Assembly (NCBI GenBank): GCA_948099385.1
Contig: CANUEZ040000024.1
Location: 20,224,001-20,288,000 of the forward strand
DNA from: Fasciola hepatica
Lineage: Eukaryota > Platyhelminthes > Trematoda > Plagiorchiida > Fasciolidae
Length of the DNA stretch: 64,000 nucleotides
Direction: 5' to 3'
Shown here: positions 39,789-52,700 of the stretch, piece after piece
Layout of the letters: each line of letters opens with the position of its first letter
Position numbering within the stretch: the stretch's first letter is position 1
The notes under the pieces: generated by a model
What the model was told of the DNA's origin: nothing
The model's database searches: none
What the model saw: the letters and a program-made list of their open reading frames with translations, nothing else
Program-made: the position numbers and the translations under genes

Positions 39789-41633
39789 GGTCTAAATCAT
39801 GGGAATGTCCATTTATTTCTCTAGAATATACTGCAAGGTTAACTAATATTCACGCACGGCTACCCGCGGGTAGCCATTGCGTTACGCACTGAGCCGACTT
39901 GGTTGCACAAATTGCGAGCGGCCTTTTTCAGGTCCGCAATGTCATTACTAAGGCAGCATTGACAGTAGGTGGCTCAAGAATCGGCGGCCCATGCGCGAAT
40001 TTCGTTTGGGACTGGTTTTTCTGATGATACCGTAGATCCACGGTGTCATAAACGCTTGATTCGAATCACGAGCTGGGGCGATTTCAGCGGATATTGTAAC
40101 GGGGATTGAGGGGAGTGATGTCATGTGAGCTCACGATCTACCAGCCCCGTAAGGTTCCATTTCATCGGCGTATTATGCCCACTTACTTAGGGGAGGGGTT
40201 AGTTGGCTCTAGCGTTGATGTGCATATGGCAGTTTAGGTTTCTCCTAAGATAAGTCAGGACCAGCTCCCGTGTAGAGTCTATAGCCCCTGGTCCTCGGTT
40301 CGTGACGCGTTGATGAATATACTCGGCAGCGCAGAAAAGAGCAGAATACAAAAGCCTGGAGTAGGATAACGTGTGTATTGGAGGAACTCAACAGCGTGCA
40401 GACGGTGTACACAGGTGGAGCAAGTGGCGCCACAAAATTCGATAATTGTTATTCTTTGTAATCGCGTGTCGTATTGGTAGCACTACCGGGGTGTTTCCCC
40501 AGAGGGCCGACGCAGTTGGGCTCCGTGATGGGTACGCAGGCTTCAGTGGCCAGAGACGTTTTTCATGCCTCCTGCCGCGATCAAACACAACAACGAGGCC
40601 AGCACAAGCCGTGCTGCGTGACTCACACTGGTCACTGTGCGTTGATCGCAAAATTGCGTCCTCCTCGACATTGAATCCGACCTAGGTAGATCCTACTTGC
40701 GACTTGGCAGTGGTGGTTGTGTTGTAGGGTTTTTCGTTGTTGGCATATTCAAAATTTCCGTTTGCCTGTGGTTGTTATTTTTTCGTAAACAGGCCAGCGT
40801 CCGGCGTCAAACGGGTCCAGTCACGATCTATTGAACATTGCATTTGAATCATGCGAAATCTTGGAATTTAATGTGGTTCTGTCCGACAAGACAAGCTGAG
40901 GAGGACATATTTGCGCAACACAGGCTGCTGCTACTTTTATCGTGATAATCACGTTGTCGTGCAGTTATGCGTAACTAAACTATGTGCAGGTGGAATATGA
41001 AGAATAAATGAAATACATGCAACTGTTACAAATTTGCTAGTCTTTGTATTCGTGTGTCATATCGTTAGCACTACAGCGGCGTTGGCGGATGGGTTGAAAA
41101 ATTAGGATGAATTTGCTTAAATATGGAGGACGACTTTATCTCATTCGTCACGGATAAATACGTCCTAATTGAAGTTTGTCACGCTACGGATATAACTGGT
41201 ACTGCTGTACGGTTACCGGTCTGAGTGAACTTTAGTCAATAACGGCCCGGCAAAAACTCTTGATTTTTAAATTCTCGAACACGTTCTTTTCTTCTTGCGT
41301 TGAGTTCCCTGCAATTGTTTTCATAAATGACTTTTTATTAACAATAATAAAAGTACCGTGTGTGTTTATGTTCCCTCTAACGGTGTGATCTTATCTTTTT
41401 CTTTCGATATATACTGGAATTTTGATATTTATGCGACTTTTTCAGTGCTAAATATCACGGTAGTAATAACATTTCGAAAGATGATACCCGCACAAGTTGC
41501 ACGCGACACCTAGGGACCAAATTAAGGAGGTTTTCGGGCAGAATCTTGAACATCTTAAAATGTATAAATGCACTGACTTTCAGCGGTGTCCATCTCATCT
41601 GTAAATATGTGGGGTCGTGTTAATCCTACCAAG
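39789..41633. other. No gene; possible old repeat
   Basis: No convincing coding region. Blocks near 40,430-40,485 and 41,020-41,085 resemble each other (CTTTGTAATCGCGTGTCGTAT versus CTTTGTATTCGTGTGTCATAT), suggesting a diverged direct duplication of about 600 bp spacing, possibly repeat ends. Confidence 0.4.
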
Positions 41634-41830
41634 CTGTTTCCTTATTACGCGCGTTATCTAGTCCTTCCAAATACGCTTGGACTACCTGTCCGTCACAGTG
41701 GTACTCTGCAATAAGCCACCACGATCACTATGGCAACATTTCCCACAACCCAATAGAAAGAGAACACTATTGATGGGGAGAGAGTGGTTAGCGTAATTTG
41801 GAAAAGCGTGCGTGTAGTGTGTACGGGCAG
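41634..41830 (-). repeat. Interspersed repeat, inverted relative to 7,767-7,950
   Basis: The reverse complement matches the repeat embedded in LINE A1 over about 180 bp. Adjacent sequence at 41,828-41,850 contains TGGTCAAGTGG, which loosely resembles a tRNA A-box, but no B-box was found, so SINE status is only a possibility. Confidence 0.75.
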
Positions 41831-44345
41831 TGGTCAAGTGGCCACCGCTCCTGGTATAAGTTGGGAAATCTCGCCAATCACTCCAATAATGTTCCCAATC
41901 ACAGAATAATAATTTTACTCCGTTGTATTTCATAGTGCTGGCAAAACGCCAGGTAGCTTTAAAATGTTTAGAAATCTTGTTTTTTTAGAGCAGAAACTAA
42001 CAAAAGTTGCTTAGTTCATATCCTATGAATGAATAGTATAGTAAGATTTATCGGATATAACAAAGAATATAAATCACTGCATTCTAGATGTGATCAAAAA
42101 GGTTCATCGAAAGCCAGTAAAGTGGACGCTTCTTATTGGTGCCTTTAGGGGTCATTCTCTGGTCTGTTTGAGATCACTTAATAGTACCGTCAATTTATTT
42201 CCCCTAAAAAACGCTAACAAAATTCTTGCCGCTTTAGTTGTTACGTGTGCATATACATAAATAATCTATTGACGTATAGAACAATAAGTTACTATTATTA
42301 AATGAGTACTCGATGATTCATATTCATTTCAATTAAGTGAAATAAATCTGAACCCTAAAGTTTGCTGAAAATGTTTGATGATACTGATGACAGGTAGATT
42401 TATAAGAATGTAAACATACACCTACAAACAGAATCTGGATTTATCCTAAATGCCGCAGCCAAACGAGACCCGTTAGAAATCATAAAGAGCAGCCGGGGAA
42501 TCGGCCTACGGTAGCATCAGTATGAATTTGAGCAGTGCTACAAGGACCACTGGGAGGGTTATTTTGGGCATACCCGTATTTTGCAAAAGTGTACCGAAAA
42601 TTGGTAAAATTCAGCATGGCTCAAACGGCTTATAAGCCCAATACTCTACTGTCGTGGTTGAGTAGCAGTCAAAGCTGTTTCAACCAAAATTATATCAACC
42701 GTTTTTATGGAATAAGACCAATGGTTACGTGGTAACACGGATATAGAGTATTCAAATGCGCAAAACACCTTCGTAAACCAATAAGCGCTGCTCATTTTCG
42801 TAGGATCAGCTGGTTTGCAGTTGGCTTCTATAAAGCAGGTGTCGTTGATATCTACAAAGGAATTATGAATGGGTTTTTGAGTATACATATCATCGAAGTA
42901 GATAGCCTCGGGTATTGCATTAAACTAAACATCGGCGGATAACGAACAATATTTCGCGCAGTATAATTTCAATCACCAGTCCTTAAAGAACGTTTTAGTT
43001 AGCTAATAAATGTTGATCCCAACTTTTAGCATTAATGGATGATGAACATTACTATGCTAAGTTATGACGATGCGCTTTCCAAGGGCTATCTCCGCAACAC
43101 TACGATTGATGTCTTAAGCTAAGTCAAACGTTCTTTGACGTAACTAGAAATGCTGCGAGGCTGTATTACTCAAGTCTTCGACAACTATCCACAGGTTAAT
43201 TATTGGCCAAATTATTCAAAGTCTTTTTTCAAATATTATATACGTATGTACATACTTAAAAATGTGTCTAGAATGTCTTTACGGACACCAACAATATCTA
43301 CAGGACGGAAAGTAGCTAGGAATAAAGCAAAACCAATGAGAGTAAAGTTATTTTCCAACTTTTATGTGACTAACACCCGCAGAGGAATACGTCGACGTCA
43401 TGAACGTCTCTGATTGCAACTTTTCATGCCTTGAGGTAAAAGTCACAGTCAGTACACAGGGAGATTCATTTGTTATGCCGCACAGGAAGTTTAGAGACTG
43501 AGTGAAGTCCTAAGTGTCCAGTGTCCGCTTTGACTGTGTTGAACCAAGTCTTCAGCTGACAGCCAAGGTGACACTTTCAGTCTGAACAAGGCGACAATAG
43601 AAGTTTTCTGTTTTTGGGTTTCATTTCAGGTCGATGAAGGACATAGCGCAACCCACGGAGACGGCACCGTTCAAGAAAACAGAACAACACTTCTATATTC
43701 CAGCAGCGTTTTCATGCAGTAGAGTTTGAGGCCCGATCATGTTATTCGACTTTGGCCACAGACCGAAGGCAATAGTGGTCGAAGCGTTTCATCGTTTTCG
43801 TATCCTTTAACCTTTGCGGCGGGGTTCTACAAACGTACCTGAAAACAGAGTGGATGGTTGCACGGTAAACGCACAGTTTCGGGCGGAGGGTTGTTTCACT
43901 GCAAAGCCCGTGGTTTGTGCCGATGCGAACATGCCACCGTTACGCTGTGGAGTAGAAATCTGATTTTTATTTGGCTTGGCAGTTTGTTTGTATGGTATAA
44001 CCATAGTTCACGAAGTTGTGCACTAGTTACAAGATTTGACCACTAACTTGGTCTTAGTCTGTTGTATCCGCAGAAGTCGTGGGGGTCTTGTTTTTCGTTG
44101 TGTTCTTATTCGGATTGGCTGCTCTGGACTGGAACTCGTTACGGATGACGATGTTTGGCTTGTTCATAAGAACGACAATATAACCGACAGATTCGGAATC
44201 CAAGATCCAAATCTCCTAGCTTAGTTAAATTTCCCGGAAACCGATGAGGGCACGACGCGTCACCCAGTTTGTGGCGCAATTAAAAAAGTCGGTTGCAAGG
44301 AAAACTTTGACGGACGCTAGAGCCAAGCAAAACCCCTGGAGGCTC
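41831..44345. other. No recognisable gene
   Basis: AT-rich sequence with short open frames only (up to 87 codons at 43,150-43,413, basic, no motif seen). No splice-linked coding structure was recognised. Confidence 0.5.
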
Positions 44346-45170
44346 TTACCCATAGGCATAAGATACGCTCTCGCGTGACCTACGTAGTCCTAGGTATTTT
44401 TCGGGCATATCATCAGCTACAGAGTGACGTTTGGTTGATAAAATCGAAGACAGCTCAAAAATCAATGAAACAGGCTGTGGTTCGTTGTTGAAAGTTTCTT
44501 CAGTGCTCGAGTATATCTCATGGAGCGAACATTTGGTTTGATTTGCGAAGGCCGCATTGGTTTGAGTAGGCCTGCATGTCCCTTGCGGCAACAAAGCTGA
44601 TTAAGAGAATAACAAAGAATAACTCAGCCGCCAAATTAATGGGGCTGTTTCCCCTGTAGCTAGGGCGGGCAGTTTTGTCAACGTTTTTGGTGTGGCGGTA
44701 GGATAGAAGTTTTCTAATCTTTTTGGGGAAAAGTCGGCTTCCCGAATTCGGTAGAATAGTGAAATTATGAGACCTAGCGACGTTGGCAGACAGATCTTGA
44801 ATATTTCAAGTGGGATGCCGTTCTCACCGGGAAATTTCCTGCTTTTCATTTTTCCGATGGCATAAGCTGTTTCCAGCGGGCTGTATGCGTCTCGGCATGT
44901 TTGGAATTGCCTAATGACACTACACATCTTGGTTAGGTTAACGACGGTTTAGTAGCCTTCTGAAATTCTCGCCCCTTCTTCGAAGCATGTGTTCGGCCCA
45001 ATTTCGCCCAGTTTCTCGTCATTCAGTAAGCTGATACAAGACTTTGGCATCATCTCATAGTCCCACTTAGGTTTACATATTTTCTTTATTGCAAACCTCT
45101 TGAGAGCGTAGTAAAACACTGCGCTGGGCTCATGTTCACTTACTAGAAGAGAGAAATCAAACCAGTCCAA
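44346..45170 (-). pseudogene. RTE-like LINE reverse transcriptase fragment
   Basis: Read on the minus strand, KFPGENGIPLEIFK (about 44,840-44,795) matches the RTE motif KxPGEDGIPxEIxK. In another frame SYRGNSPINLAAELFFVILL (about 44,660-44,600) matches the NYRGISLI block. Then SVADDMPEKYLGL and a terminal YAYG-type motif (about 44,425-44,350) match the segment after the first catalytic Asp. At least one frame change and stops separate the pieces. This is a dead fragment of the N-terminal half of an RTE RT, and the upstream endonuclease is not recognisable. Confidence 0.75.
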
Positions 45171-45210
45171 CCCTACTCATATAAATAGGCAAGAACCAAA
45201 AGATATGGTA

Positions 45211-45287
45211 GAAATTTATTGCTCAATAACACAGCGTAGTCGAGATCGTTGGTAGGTTGTCGACGTTTCGGTCACCAAAAGAACCGA
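45211..45287 (+). repeat. Single arm of the 58.6-kb foldback repeat family
   Basis: The segment contains GCGTAGTCGAGATCGTTGGT and GACGTTTCGGTCACCA, matching the arms of the inverted-repeat element at 58,637-58,833. Only one arm is visible here. Confidence 0.8.
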
Positions 45288-45546
45288 TAGCAAAGTATTT
45301 ATGCAAATTTCATTAGGGAATATTAAACTACGGGCTTGGTAAGTTTACTAATTTTGTTAGTTTTCATCATTTTTATTTGAGGAAAATGAAGTTTTTTCAA
45401 CCAAAATGATAAGTATCTGATAAATCAGAGTGAGATTAGCTTCATGCGGCACTAGCGTCAATAGCGAATTCGTTTTCCATGATACATTGCTCCTCATGGT
45501 TATCCGGCATAATGAACACATAAACTGATCTAGACTCGATGTGTTA

Positions 45547-45549
<3 letters not shown>

Positions 45550-45612
<63 letters not shown>
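45550..45612. repeat. (TA)n microsatellite
   Basis: About 31 TA dinucleotides. The Tyr-Ile repeat frames on both strands are artefacts of it. Confidence 0.97.
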
Positions 45613-45613
<1 letters not shown>

Positions 45614-48360
45614 CCAAAAACCATATCGGCCATTTATTTTTACAAAACTGACTCAAAAAACGTAGCGTTTGATGACGGAAAATCGGGCATTCATTGGACC
45701 TCCTCGCAACACTTTCTACTTGCACCACTTTCAAGGTTGAATGACTTTTGGGCTATTTAAAAATTCATTCACCTAACTTTACCCTACTCTGAATCCATCC
45801 GTAGCGCACCAAACCACAAGGTTGTCGAGCATGAACTTATTCACTGCAAACATCTGAATCAAATAGAGGAAATACTTTTAGTCACACCAGTGAAACCCCT
45901 TAAAACGAATCCGGGTTTGATGAATAGAAGTAAAGCTTTCAAATATTTGTACAAACTGTGGATTTATGGTTGTGAAAATCAGCCTTGCCTGATTGAATGC
46001 AATGCTCCTTTGGACTGTTCACTTAATAATTGTGTTTCATACATTGGCTGCATTGTTTGGTTGAAAAAACTCCATTTTTTCCTGCAGATCGTGTCAATAA
46101 TCTTTGTCGTCGATCTTGGCAACCAGACACCGACGATCACTGACCAAAATGGTGGTATAAATATAACGAATAGAAAACGTGTTTTTCCAGCTACCCCCTT
46201 GAGGTACTGGAGGAGATACTTTATACATCCCATGAAAACGGTTCTTTGATTACCGTCACTGTTTTCAAAAGCCGTTCCCCACTGGTGCGTGTTTCCTCTC
46301 GCCGCTGAAATACCTGGCACACAAGTATATTTCTAAGGGCCAATTCTCGACGACTGGCCTTTATGAGTTATTCGAAAGACTTACGTGATTTGCTGACTAG
46401 ACCCTATTTAAAGAAAAATTTACTTTGAGGTGTTTGTCGACCAGATTTGTAGTATATTGGAATAAAAATCTCTTCTTCTTTCGTGCACCGAACAATTTTG
46501 TGACACATTACCTAATCCTACGCATTGAAGCAAATCAAGAATAAACGACACCGCAGCTTATTATATATACTTTTATATCTACATGGCTGCGGTGGAGTTT
46601 GGACCTCCACGATCAGGGTTCGATTTTTGCCAGAGCTAATCAATTCCTTATTTAGCGGAATTTCAGCGGCCGCGGTTCCTTTCCATGTATGTTGTACCTT
46701 GCCGTATCGTAAATAGGGAAGGCAAAATTAATATGTAATAAGTGTATGTAATAAAGTACTCTCCCCTCCCCCATAGGATACTCTCTCTGTGCGAACATTG
46801 TCCTGGCCCCGACTGATTTTACCACTGAAACCCCTCACAAGCGAACACCTTCGAGCGAACTCAGCCATCAGTTTACATACCTACACACCGATAAAAACAT
46901 CGCTTGATTCTGTGATAAGGGAAGCTGGCAGACCATTTTGTTGTGACTTGTGTCAAATGATGTACTTGGGTATGCATTTGTGACAAACATCGTGAATGGG
47001 TATTCGGGATTTTCACGTATACTGTGCGCATCCAGTTGTTTGCGAAAGCTATTAACAACTGCTACTGCAAGTGCACTTTCGGCGTTTTGTATCATAGCTG
47101 GCAAGTCTGCTTGTTTTACTTAATTTGATCACTGCAAGTTTCGCACCACAAAAAATGAACTCGCAAGCGCCTTGAATCGTGATCGAACGGTCAATGATAA
47201 TGGCACTATTGGCCCTTGATGATAAACTGAATGCAATTAATTTGCACAAAAATGATTTTCTTGAGGCGGATTGTACCCCGATTCGATTTTGGGAGAGCAC
47301 AAGTCCACGCGGTAGAGTGAAATGAGGCCAGTATCAAAAATAACTGTAAAAAAGGGACTTCAGAACACCGAAGAACCCTGCGTTTACGTCCTTCTTGCTC
47401 TGTTAATATCAACAGCGCTGCGTGAGAATGGTTTCTCACTGTTAGTTGGAATCATCTGCCAGTAATAGAAGTGTTGCTACAAGATGGGGAGATGGAGGTA
47501 GCTCGTACTTATGGAGCACAATGATTTTCGCTCGAGTAGTGGCTGATTGTACAAACTCCAAGAATGTCATGATACTAGCTCAAGAATATTGAACAATGAG
47601 GCCTCGGCGGTTCCAAGTTAGGAGCTATCAAACTGAGGAGAACGCGCTCCCACTTTGTACAAACATTACGGAGAGAAGAACGTTTTGAACTGCGGTGAGA
47701 CTGGTTTTTTATTTCATAGATGCTCCAACATACAGACTGGTTGTGAAAGATGATTTGTGCAGTGAAAACTCGCCCTAGAATGATACCTTTAATTTATGGC
47801 CGAAGTTGAAAAAGAATGAAGCTAGATGTGTATTGCAGACAACAGAGCAGGAAACAATTAACAATGATTTCCTTTCTGATAAAATAAACTGACACTGAAA
47901 GCTTGTTTGGTGTATTATTTCAATAGGTTACAGGCATCAATAACCTCACTTGGATTTTACGGAAGTTTAGTGGGTACCGTTCGTGTTGTAAACATGGTTG
48001 TACTATTTTCTACAAGTCCCTCCGAGAAGCGGACAAATTTGGCCGGTCTTCACGATGTTTGCTGTAGGGAAGGAGCACTAAACACATATACATACACAAT
48101 GTGACGAACTGTGGAGTAGAAGCGTAATCTAAACGTATAACTTACTAAGACCTGTACAGTCTTAGCTAATCGCATTTGTGATTTCTTCTCACTTTCTCCC
48201 ATTATTAGTATCCATCCAACTTTATCTAATGAGATCCTAAACAGAAAGCCAACTGAAACCATATTACTGAGGACAAACAATTCATAGAAGGAGAAAATAT
48301 TGGAATAACCCTGATGTTTTTAACAAAGTTATTGACCTGAAATCCCTAATTTTTGTCTCA
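45613..48360. other. No recognisable gene
   Basis: Frames of up to 119 codons (45,890-46,249) occur, but none shows a family motif, codon pattern or splice context that I can support. No repeat shared with the rest of the window was noticed. Confidence 0.45.
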
Positions 48361-48366
48361 TTCAAG
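48361..48366 (+). promoter_or_regulatory. Possible 3' splice acceptor in the CFAP96 5' UTR
   Basis: A pyrimidine-rich stretch ending in TCATTCAAG lies about 42 nt upstream of the CFAP96 start codon. It could be a cis-intron acceptor or, since flatworms use spliced-leader trans-splicing, a trans-splice site. Sequence alone cannot decide. Confidence 0.25.
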
Positions 48367-48408
48367 CAAAACAAAAACCCGGATAAACCCCAATAAATTA
48401 TACTCAAA

Positions 48409-49350
48409 ATGATCAAGAATAATCCAGATTTCAATCGGCTTGGTTACTTCAGTGATCTGTCATATATTTCAATCGGAGATCCCTACAGAGATCAAGGTAA
48501 GCAATCAGTGGAATACGATCGAGTAAAAGGACGTCAGATGTATGGAATCTACAGCAAATCGAGAAGCGGTCTGAATCATGGCTACTTCTCCGATTTTCAA
48601 CGCGTATTTGTGAGTGAAGGACTGAACAGCTTACGAAAATTTCGTTCAGAGGAGAAAATCGCGTCAAAACGTAAGATCCTAGGCCCCACATTTTTTCCTC
48701 CGACCACTTCAAAGTTTTCAAACGGATCTGGAACATATTTTGGCACATTTTCCCGAAGTGTGCCGTACTTTAGCGGGGCAACAAATCCAGTCGAAGTGAC
48801 ACACAATGGTCGAAATATTCTTGGATGTCCTCCCAAAAAAGGAACCGGATACGGTTACGTCGGGGTCACAATTAGCAAGCTCCCGTCGTACGAATCTTCT
48901 CCTTATTTCAATCCGATGGAAGTTGTAAAAGAAGAAAATGGAATTCACAAACAATTGCTTGCCGGTCGACGAGAATTTATTGCAGCCGGTCACGTAGAGC
49001 TGTTCGAGTCAAACCCATACAAATCCAGTGTTAAATCAAATTCTCTACCAGTTATTCCGAAACGCACGAATAAAGCCCCGACAAATACCGTTGTGTTCCG
49101 TCCACCTAATCCACCCAAAGCACCGGGTGGATGTTCAGCTGGCACATTCAACCCGTTTCCGCCACACGAACCGAGCCCGTATCAGGATCCGTACAAGAGT
49201 CGATCGAAACCTAAAGAATCAAGAATATTTTTGCCCCCGGCAGCAACGAAATCCACGCGCACATCTTCTATTCTCAACGCAAATGTGCAGAAGTATATCA
49301 ATCCAAGAAACTATCAAGTGGTTAAAAAGATTTTGAATATCAGTAGTTAA
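48409..49350 (+). CDS. CFAP96: CFAP96 homologue (C4orf47/UPF0602 family cilia- and flagella-associated protein)
   Basis: The single open frame encodes 313 residues, close to the ~310 of vertebrate CFAP96. Family landmarks occur in order: RLGYFSDLSYISIGDPY (residues 10-26), the GTYFGTFSRSVPYFSG block (about 107-122), the KKGTGYGYVGVTI block (about 141-153), an AGTFNPFPPHEPSPYQDPY stretch (about 246-264), and a C-terminal NVQKYINPRNYQ (about 294-305). The protein is Pro/Gly/Tyr-rich with no signal peptide or membrane segment. In vertebrates the family is associated with cilia and centrosomes; a role in flatworm cilia or sperm is inference. The start ATG has A at -3 and fits the conserved N-terminus. 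No intron interrupts the coding region. A poly(A) signal AATAAA follows about 60 nt after the stop. Confidence 0.92.
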   Translation: MIKNNPDFNRLGYFSDLSYISIGDPYRDQGKQSVEYDRVKGRQMYGIYSKSRSGLNHGYFSDFQRVFVSEGLNSLRKFRSEEKIASKRKILGPTFFPPTTSKFSNGSGTYFGTFSRSVPYFSGATNPVEVTHNGRNILGCPPKKGTGYGYVGVTISKLPSYESSPYFNPMEVVKEENGIHKQLLAGRREFIAAGHVELFESNPYKSSVKSNSLPVIPKRTNKAPTNTVVFRPPNPPKAPGGCSAGTFNPFPPHEPSPYQDPYKSRSKPKESRIFLPPAATKSTRTSSILNANVQKYINPRNYQVVKKILNISS

Positions 49351-49409
49351 CGGTTAATGAATCATGAAATTTCACCTCGTCAGTGAGGGACTTCAAGCAA
49401 GCATCTTCA

Positions 49410-49415
49410 AATAAA
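49410..49415 (+). terminator. Polyadenylation signal AATAAA of CFAP96
   Basis: AATAAA lies 60 nt downstream of the CFAP96 TAA stop, the expected position for a short 3' UTR. Confidence 0.5.
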
Positions 49416-50684
49416 ATGTGCACAAATGAGATATTCTTCTAGAAACCATAAACGTCAATGACCTAAGTGAAGGATCACTGCCTTCTTTAGCCAACCGTTA
49501 TAACCGAATTCATGTTCATGTTAGTATTACGGATATAATTATGCTAGTATTGGTTGTCCGGTGAACTTGTAGGTAGATCCATTAAACGATTTGTTCGATC
49601 AACTAATCTGTTGTTTTCCGAATAGACATTGCAAGTGAAAAGTGCTCAGATAGGAATCAGATGCAGCTGGATATTTGTCAACAACTGTACTTGATTTACC
49701 ACGGATAGTCACTGAAGTACGTCAGAATAAATTCGGTTATCTAATGCAACACCTATGTTGTTCCTTTGCTCATCGCACTTTATGATAAAACTGAAGCCAA
49801 ATTGTGACCTCAAACTGCACTTCGGTTGGTAGAGTCACCTTAAATACGAAAAAACCAAATTGTGCATCTAGCTTCAAAACCGTTTTCAAAAGAAAAAGCA
49901 CAGTTTCTTTAAAATGTTGCTCAACATTCACTTAGCGGGTCAAGCTATAGGTCAGTTACTTGAATAAGGAACTCGAAAAGAATTTGTTTTTTTCTTCAAG
50001 GTACTTATATGTCATGAGCCTCTCCAAGCAAAACCTGATTATCATGAACGCAGAATAAAAGTAAGGGGAAATGCATCCCAATAGGCAAGAAGAAAAATAT
50101 GCGCTGAATTGATGTTGGTCAGTAACTTCGCGTACTCTCATCCTCTTCCAATCCACGATGCACATCTGTACAGAAAATGATAATTATTGCCCGGCCGATT
50201 GAGGATAAAAGCAATATGGCAACATACGTTAGAGTGAACCCTTTTGGTGACGGACTCCGTAACTGAGTCGACAAAATTAGCCACAAACAACCGAATAACT
50301 TGAGTCATCAATGAACCAAACATACAAACTAATTAAGATCATTGTACACAGGCGGAGGAAAACGTGGTTGCAAGGAAGCTAAGCTGATATCGCTTATCAT
50401 TGCCAAGGCAACAAAACTTTCGGAATCGGTTATCAAACTTGTTCAATTTTTTCCGACTTCCACATTGTCGTCATCTTTAATCACGATAGCTAACCCATGT
50501 TTTATAAACTTTATTAATCAGAACCGATCCGGGCCTGAACTACATCGAAAAGACGATACACAATGTAATACACTGCGTGTAAATGTCTCACATTCAGTGA
50601 CACCGCGTTTAAGTTCAGCCGTCTTCAGAGCAGTTGATCAAAACAAACAAAACGCTGGTTCATTACAAACACTCACAACAACAC

Positions 50685-50686
<2 letters not shown>
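49416..50686. other. No recognisable gene
   Basis: AT-rich intergenic sequence with short frames only. The 155-codon frame at 50,342-50,809 runs into the TA microsatellite and shows no family motif. Confidence 0.45.

Positions 50687-50762
<76 letters not shown>
50687..50762. repeat. (TA)n microsatellite with one CATA interruption
   Basis: A TA run of about 76 bp with a TACATA interruption near 50,720, followed by a GA-rich stretch. Confidence 0.97.
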
Positions 50763-50763
<1 letters not shown>

Positions 50764-52660
50764 CGAGATAGAGAGAGAGGGAGGAAGAGAGAAACGCCTT
50801 GATAGCTGATTGACAATGTTTGAAATCGATGTCCAACAACAATTCCACACACACTGTTTTTCCCGCCTTATTGAAATGGGTCATCGAAGAGGGATGTTTT
50901 ACGCTTCAAAGGACGTCTACCTGCTTACACGAAAAAACCTGGGGAGTTCTAACAGCCTGAGAGAGCAAACCTACACAAATCGCGTAGGCCGAATAGATAT
51001 TGAACTGATTAATGAAGAAATGTATTCCAGTAACCATTATTGTGTCAACACACTGACGACAATTTTTGACAATATTATATCAAAATACTGTCACTGGTAG
51101 TTCTGAGATGTGATAATCCTTGATAGTGACCAGTTATATGATCCATCTGTTCTTTCTAGAAACCTCGTCATGTGAGTAGAACATGATAAGAAGCTATGGT
51201 CTTCCCAATTTCAGTAGTTTCTACAGATGGGGGGACAAAATTTCCTGGAAGCACACCCATCTTCAGATACTACTTACATCATAAATGCTAATCGTTGACG
51301 ACAGTGTCGTCGTTCTTGAGGTTAGCTGCGTCTAACCCACATAGAACTACCACAAAACCACATTTGGGGTTCCTCAGTGGACCCTCCGAAAAAAAGCTCC
51401 CACTCGCACTCTTGATACAAAAATTGGACTGTTGTGAATCTATGGCCTTCTCCAGTAGCGGGTCACACTTACTGTAACACGATGAAGAAAGCTCCAAAGA
51501 CGCAATGGAAACGACTGCGTTTCGACACGGACACAAACATGCAGGGCCGCCGGATGTGCTGCGTGCAGCGGTCTTCCGTGGGGGTTGCACATGCACGGTG
51601 TGCAAAGGCACACAAAGAATGAAAGCCGATGAGCAGAAGCCCAGTAAGCGTATAAGCAGGTATCAACACTTACATCAGAGAACGGGAATAGCGGCCTGTG
51701 CTAATGCGTTACATTACCACGTCAGAGTTTTTCAGGAGACTTATGTGACTTTTAGAGCGAAGAACGCTATTCAAGCTAAAATCCCACCATATCATCGAGC
51801 ACTACAACTGATCACCCGCGACTGCTTATTTGGGTGAGGCCATCTTATCCACAGTTCACCGCGGGGGTGGTCGTTCCCCTTTTAGTACTCCAGATAACAG
51901 GTACCAGCTAGATCCTGAGAATGGCCTATGGAACGGGCAACAAGCCAAAAGTTCCGACGGTTGCCAAAAGACGATAAAATTCGGTGGAATAGGTGAAGGA
52001 CGGTTTGTATTGAAACGTCATTCACGTTCACGTTTAGGAGCGACTCCGGACGCGATATAAGCTAAGGGAGCTAAAGGTTCGACGGTCCGCAAGCAGACCA
52101 GTCATAAATGTGTTTTTCAATTGACGGAAACCAATTGTCCTTACAGCAAGAAGACAAACAACGCTCGGCCTTGTGGCATCGAACAACATATAAACTGCTT
52201 AGAGCTAAGGGCTAACTGGTTATGTTTGTCTAAAGTAATTTTCGGTCATGAATTTACACATTCAAACTCGGTCATTCCCAGGTCGCTACACACTGTCTGC
52301 AACTTGGGGGCGCGGCCGGTTAGTCACATTTCCGGTGTCTCCGGATTGGGCAATTATCTACGGTCAACTTGCAGCCCTTATAACAATAGACTAATCCCTA
52401 TTTTCAGCTGAAGATGCGTTTGGATGAGGATGGCCAATTTTTAACTATTGTTTGTACGAAAATAAATCACGAATTAACTAAAAAGGCAGAATTTACTTTA
52501 TACCGGAAAGTAAACTTGTGGAGTCCATTCTCCCAGTTCCTAGCCATAGTTTTTTAAACCGCTTTTGATTTTCTCGAATAATCTAATACATATGAAATTT
52601 TCGTTACCTATTTGTTGGAAATACTGGATCACTGTTGTCCAAATCACAAGAACATCGGGA
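50763..52660. other. No recognisable gene
   Basis: Several frames of 60-110 codons on both strands overlap one another (51,288-51,837) without identifiable domains. None can be supported as a gene. Confidence 0.4.
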
Positions 52661-52700
52661 AAGAGAGAGAGAGAGAGGGAAAGAAAGAAAGAAAGAAAAA
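52661..52700 (+). repeat. GA/GAAA simple repeat
   Basis: (GA)n followed by (GAAA)n. Arg-Glu-Lys repeat frames across it are artefacts. Confidence 0.95.

Noticed and set aside
41828..41850. tRNA-like A-box suggesting a tRNA-derived SINE
   Set aside because: No B-box at the right spacing and no cloverleaf could be drawn.
51288..51837. Overlapping frames of 60-110 codons on both strands
   Set aside because: Mutually overlapping and motif-free. A CxCxxC stretch in one of them is not enough to call a zinc finger.
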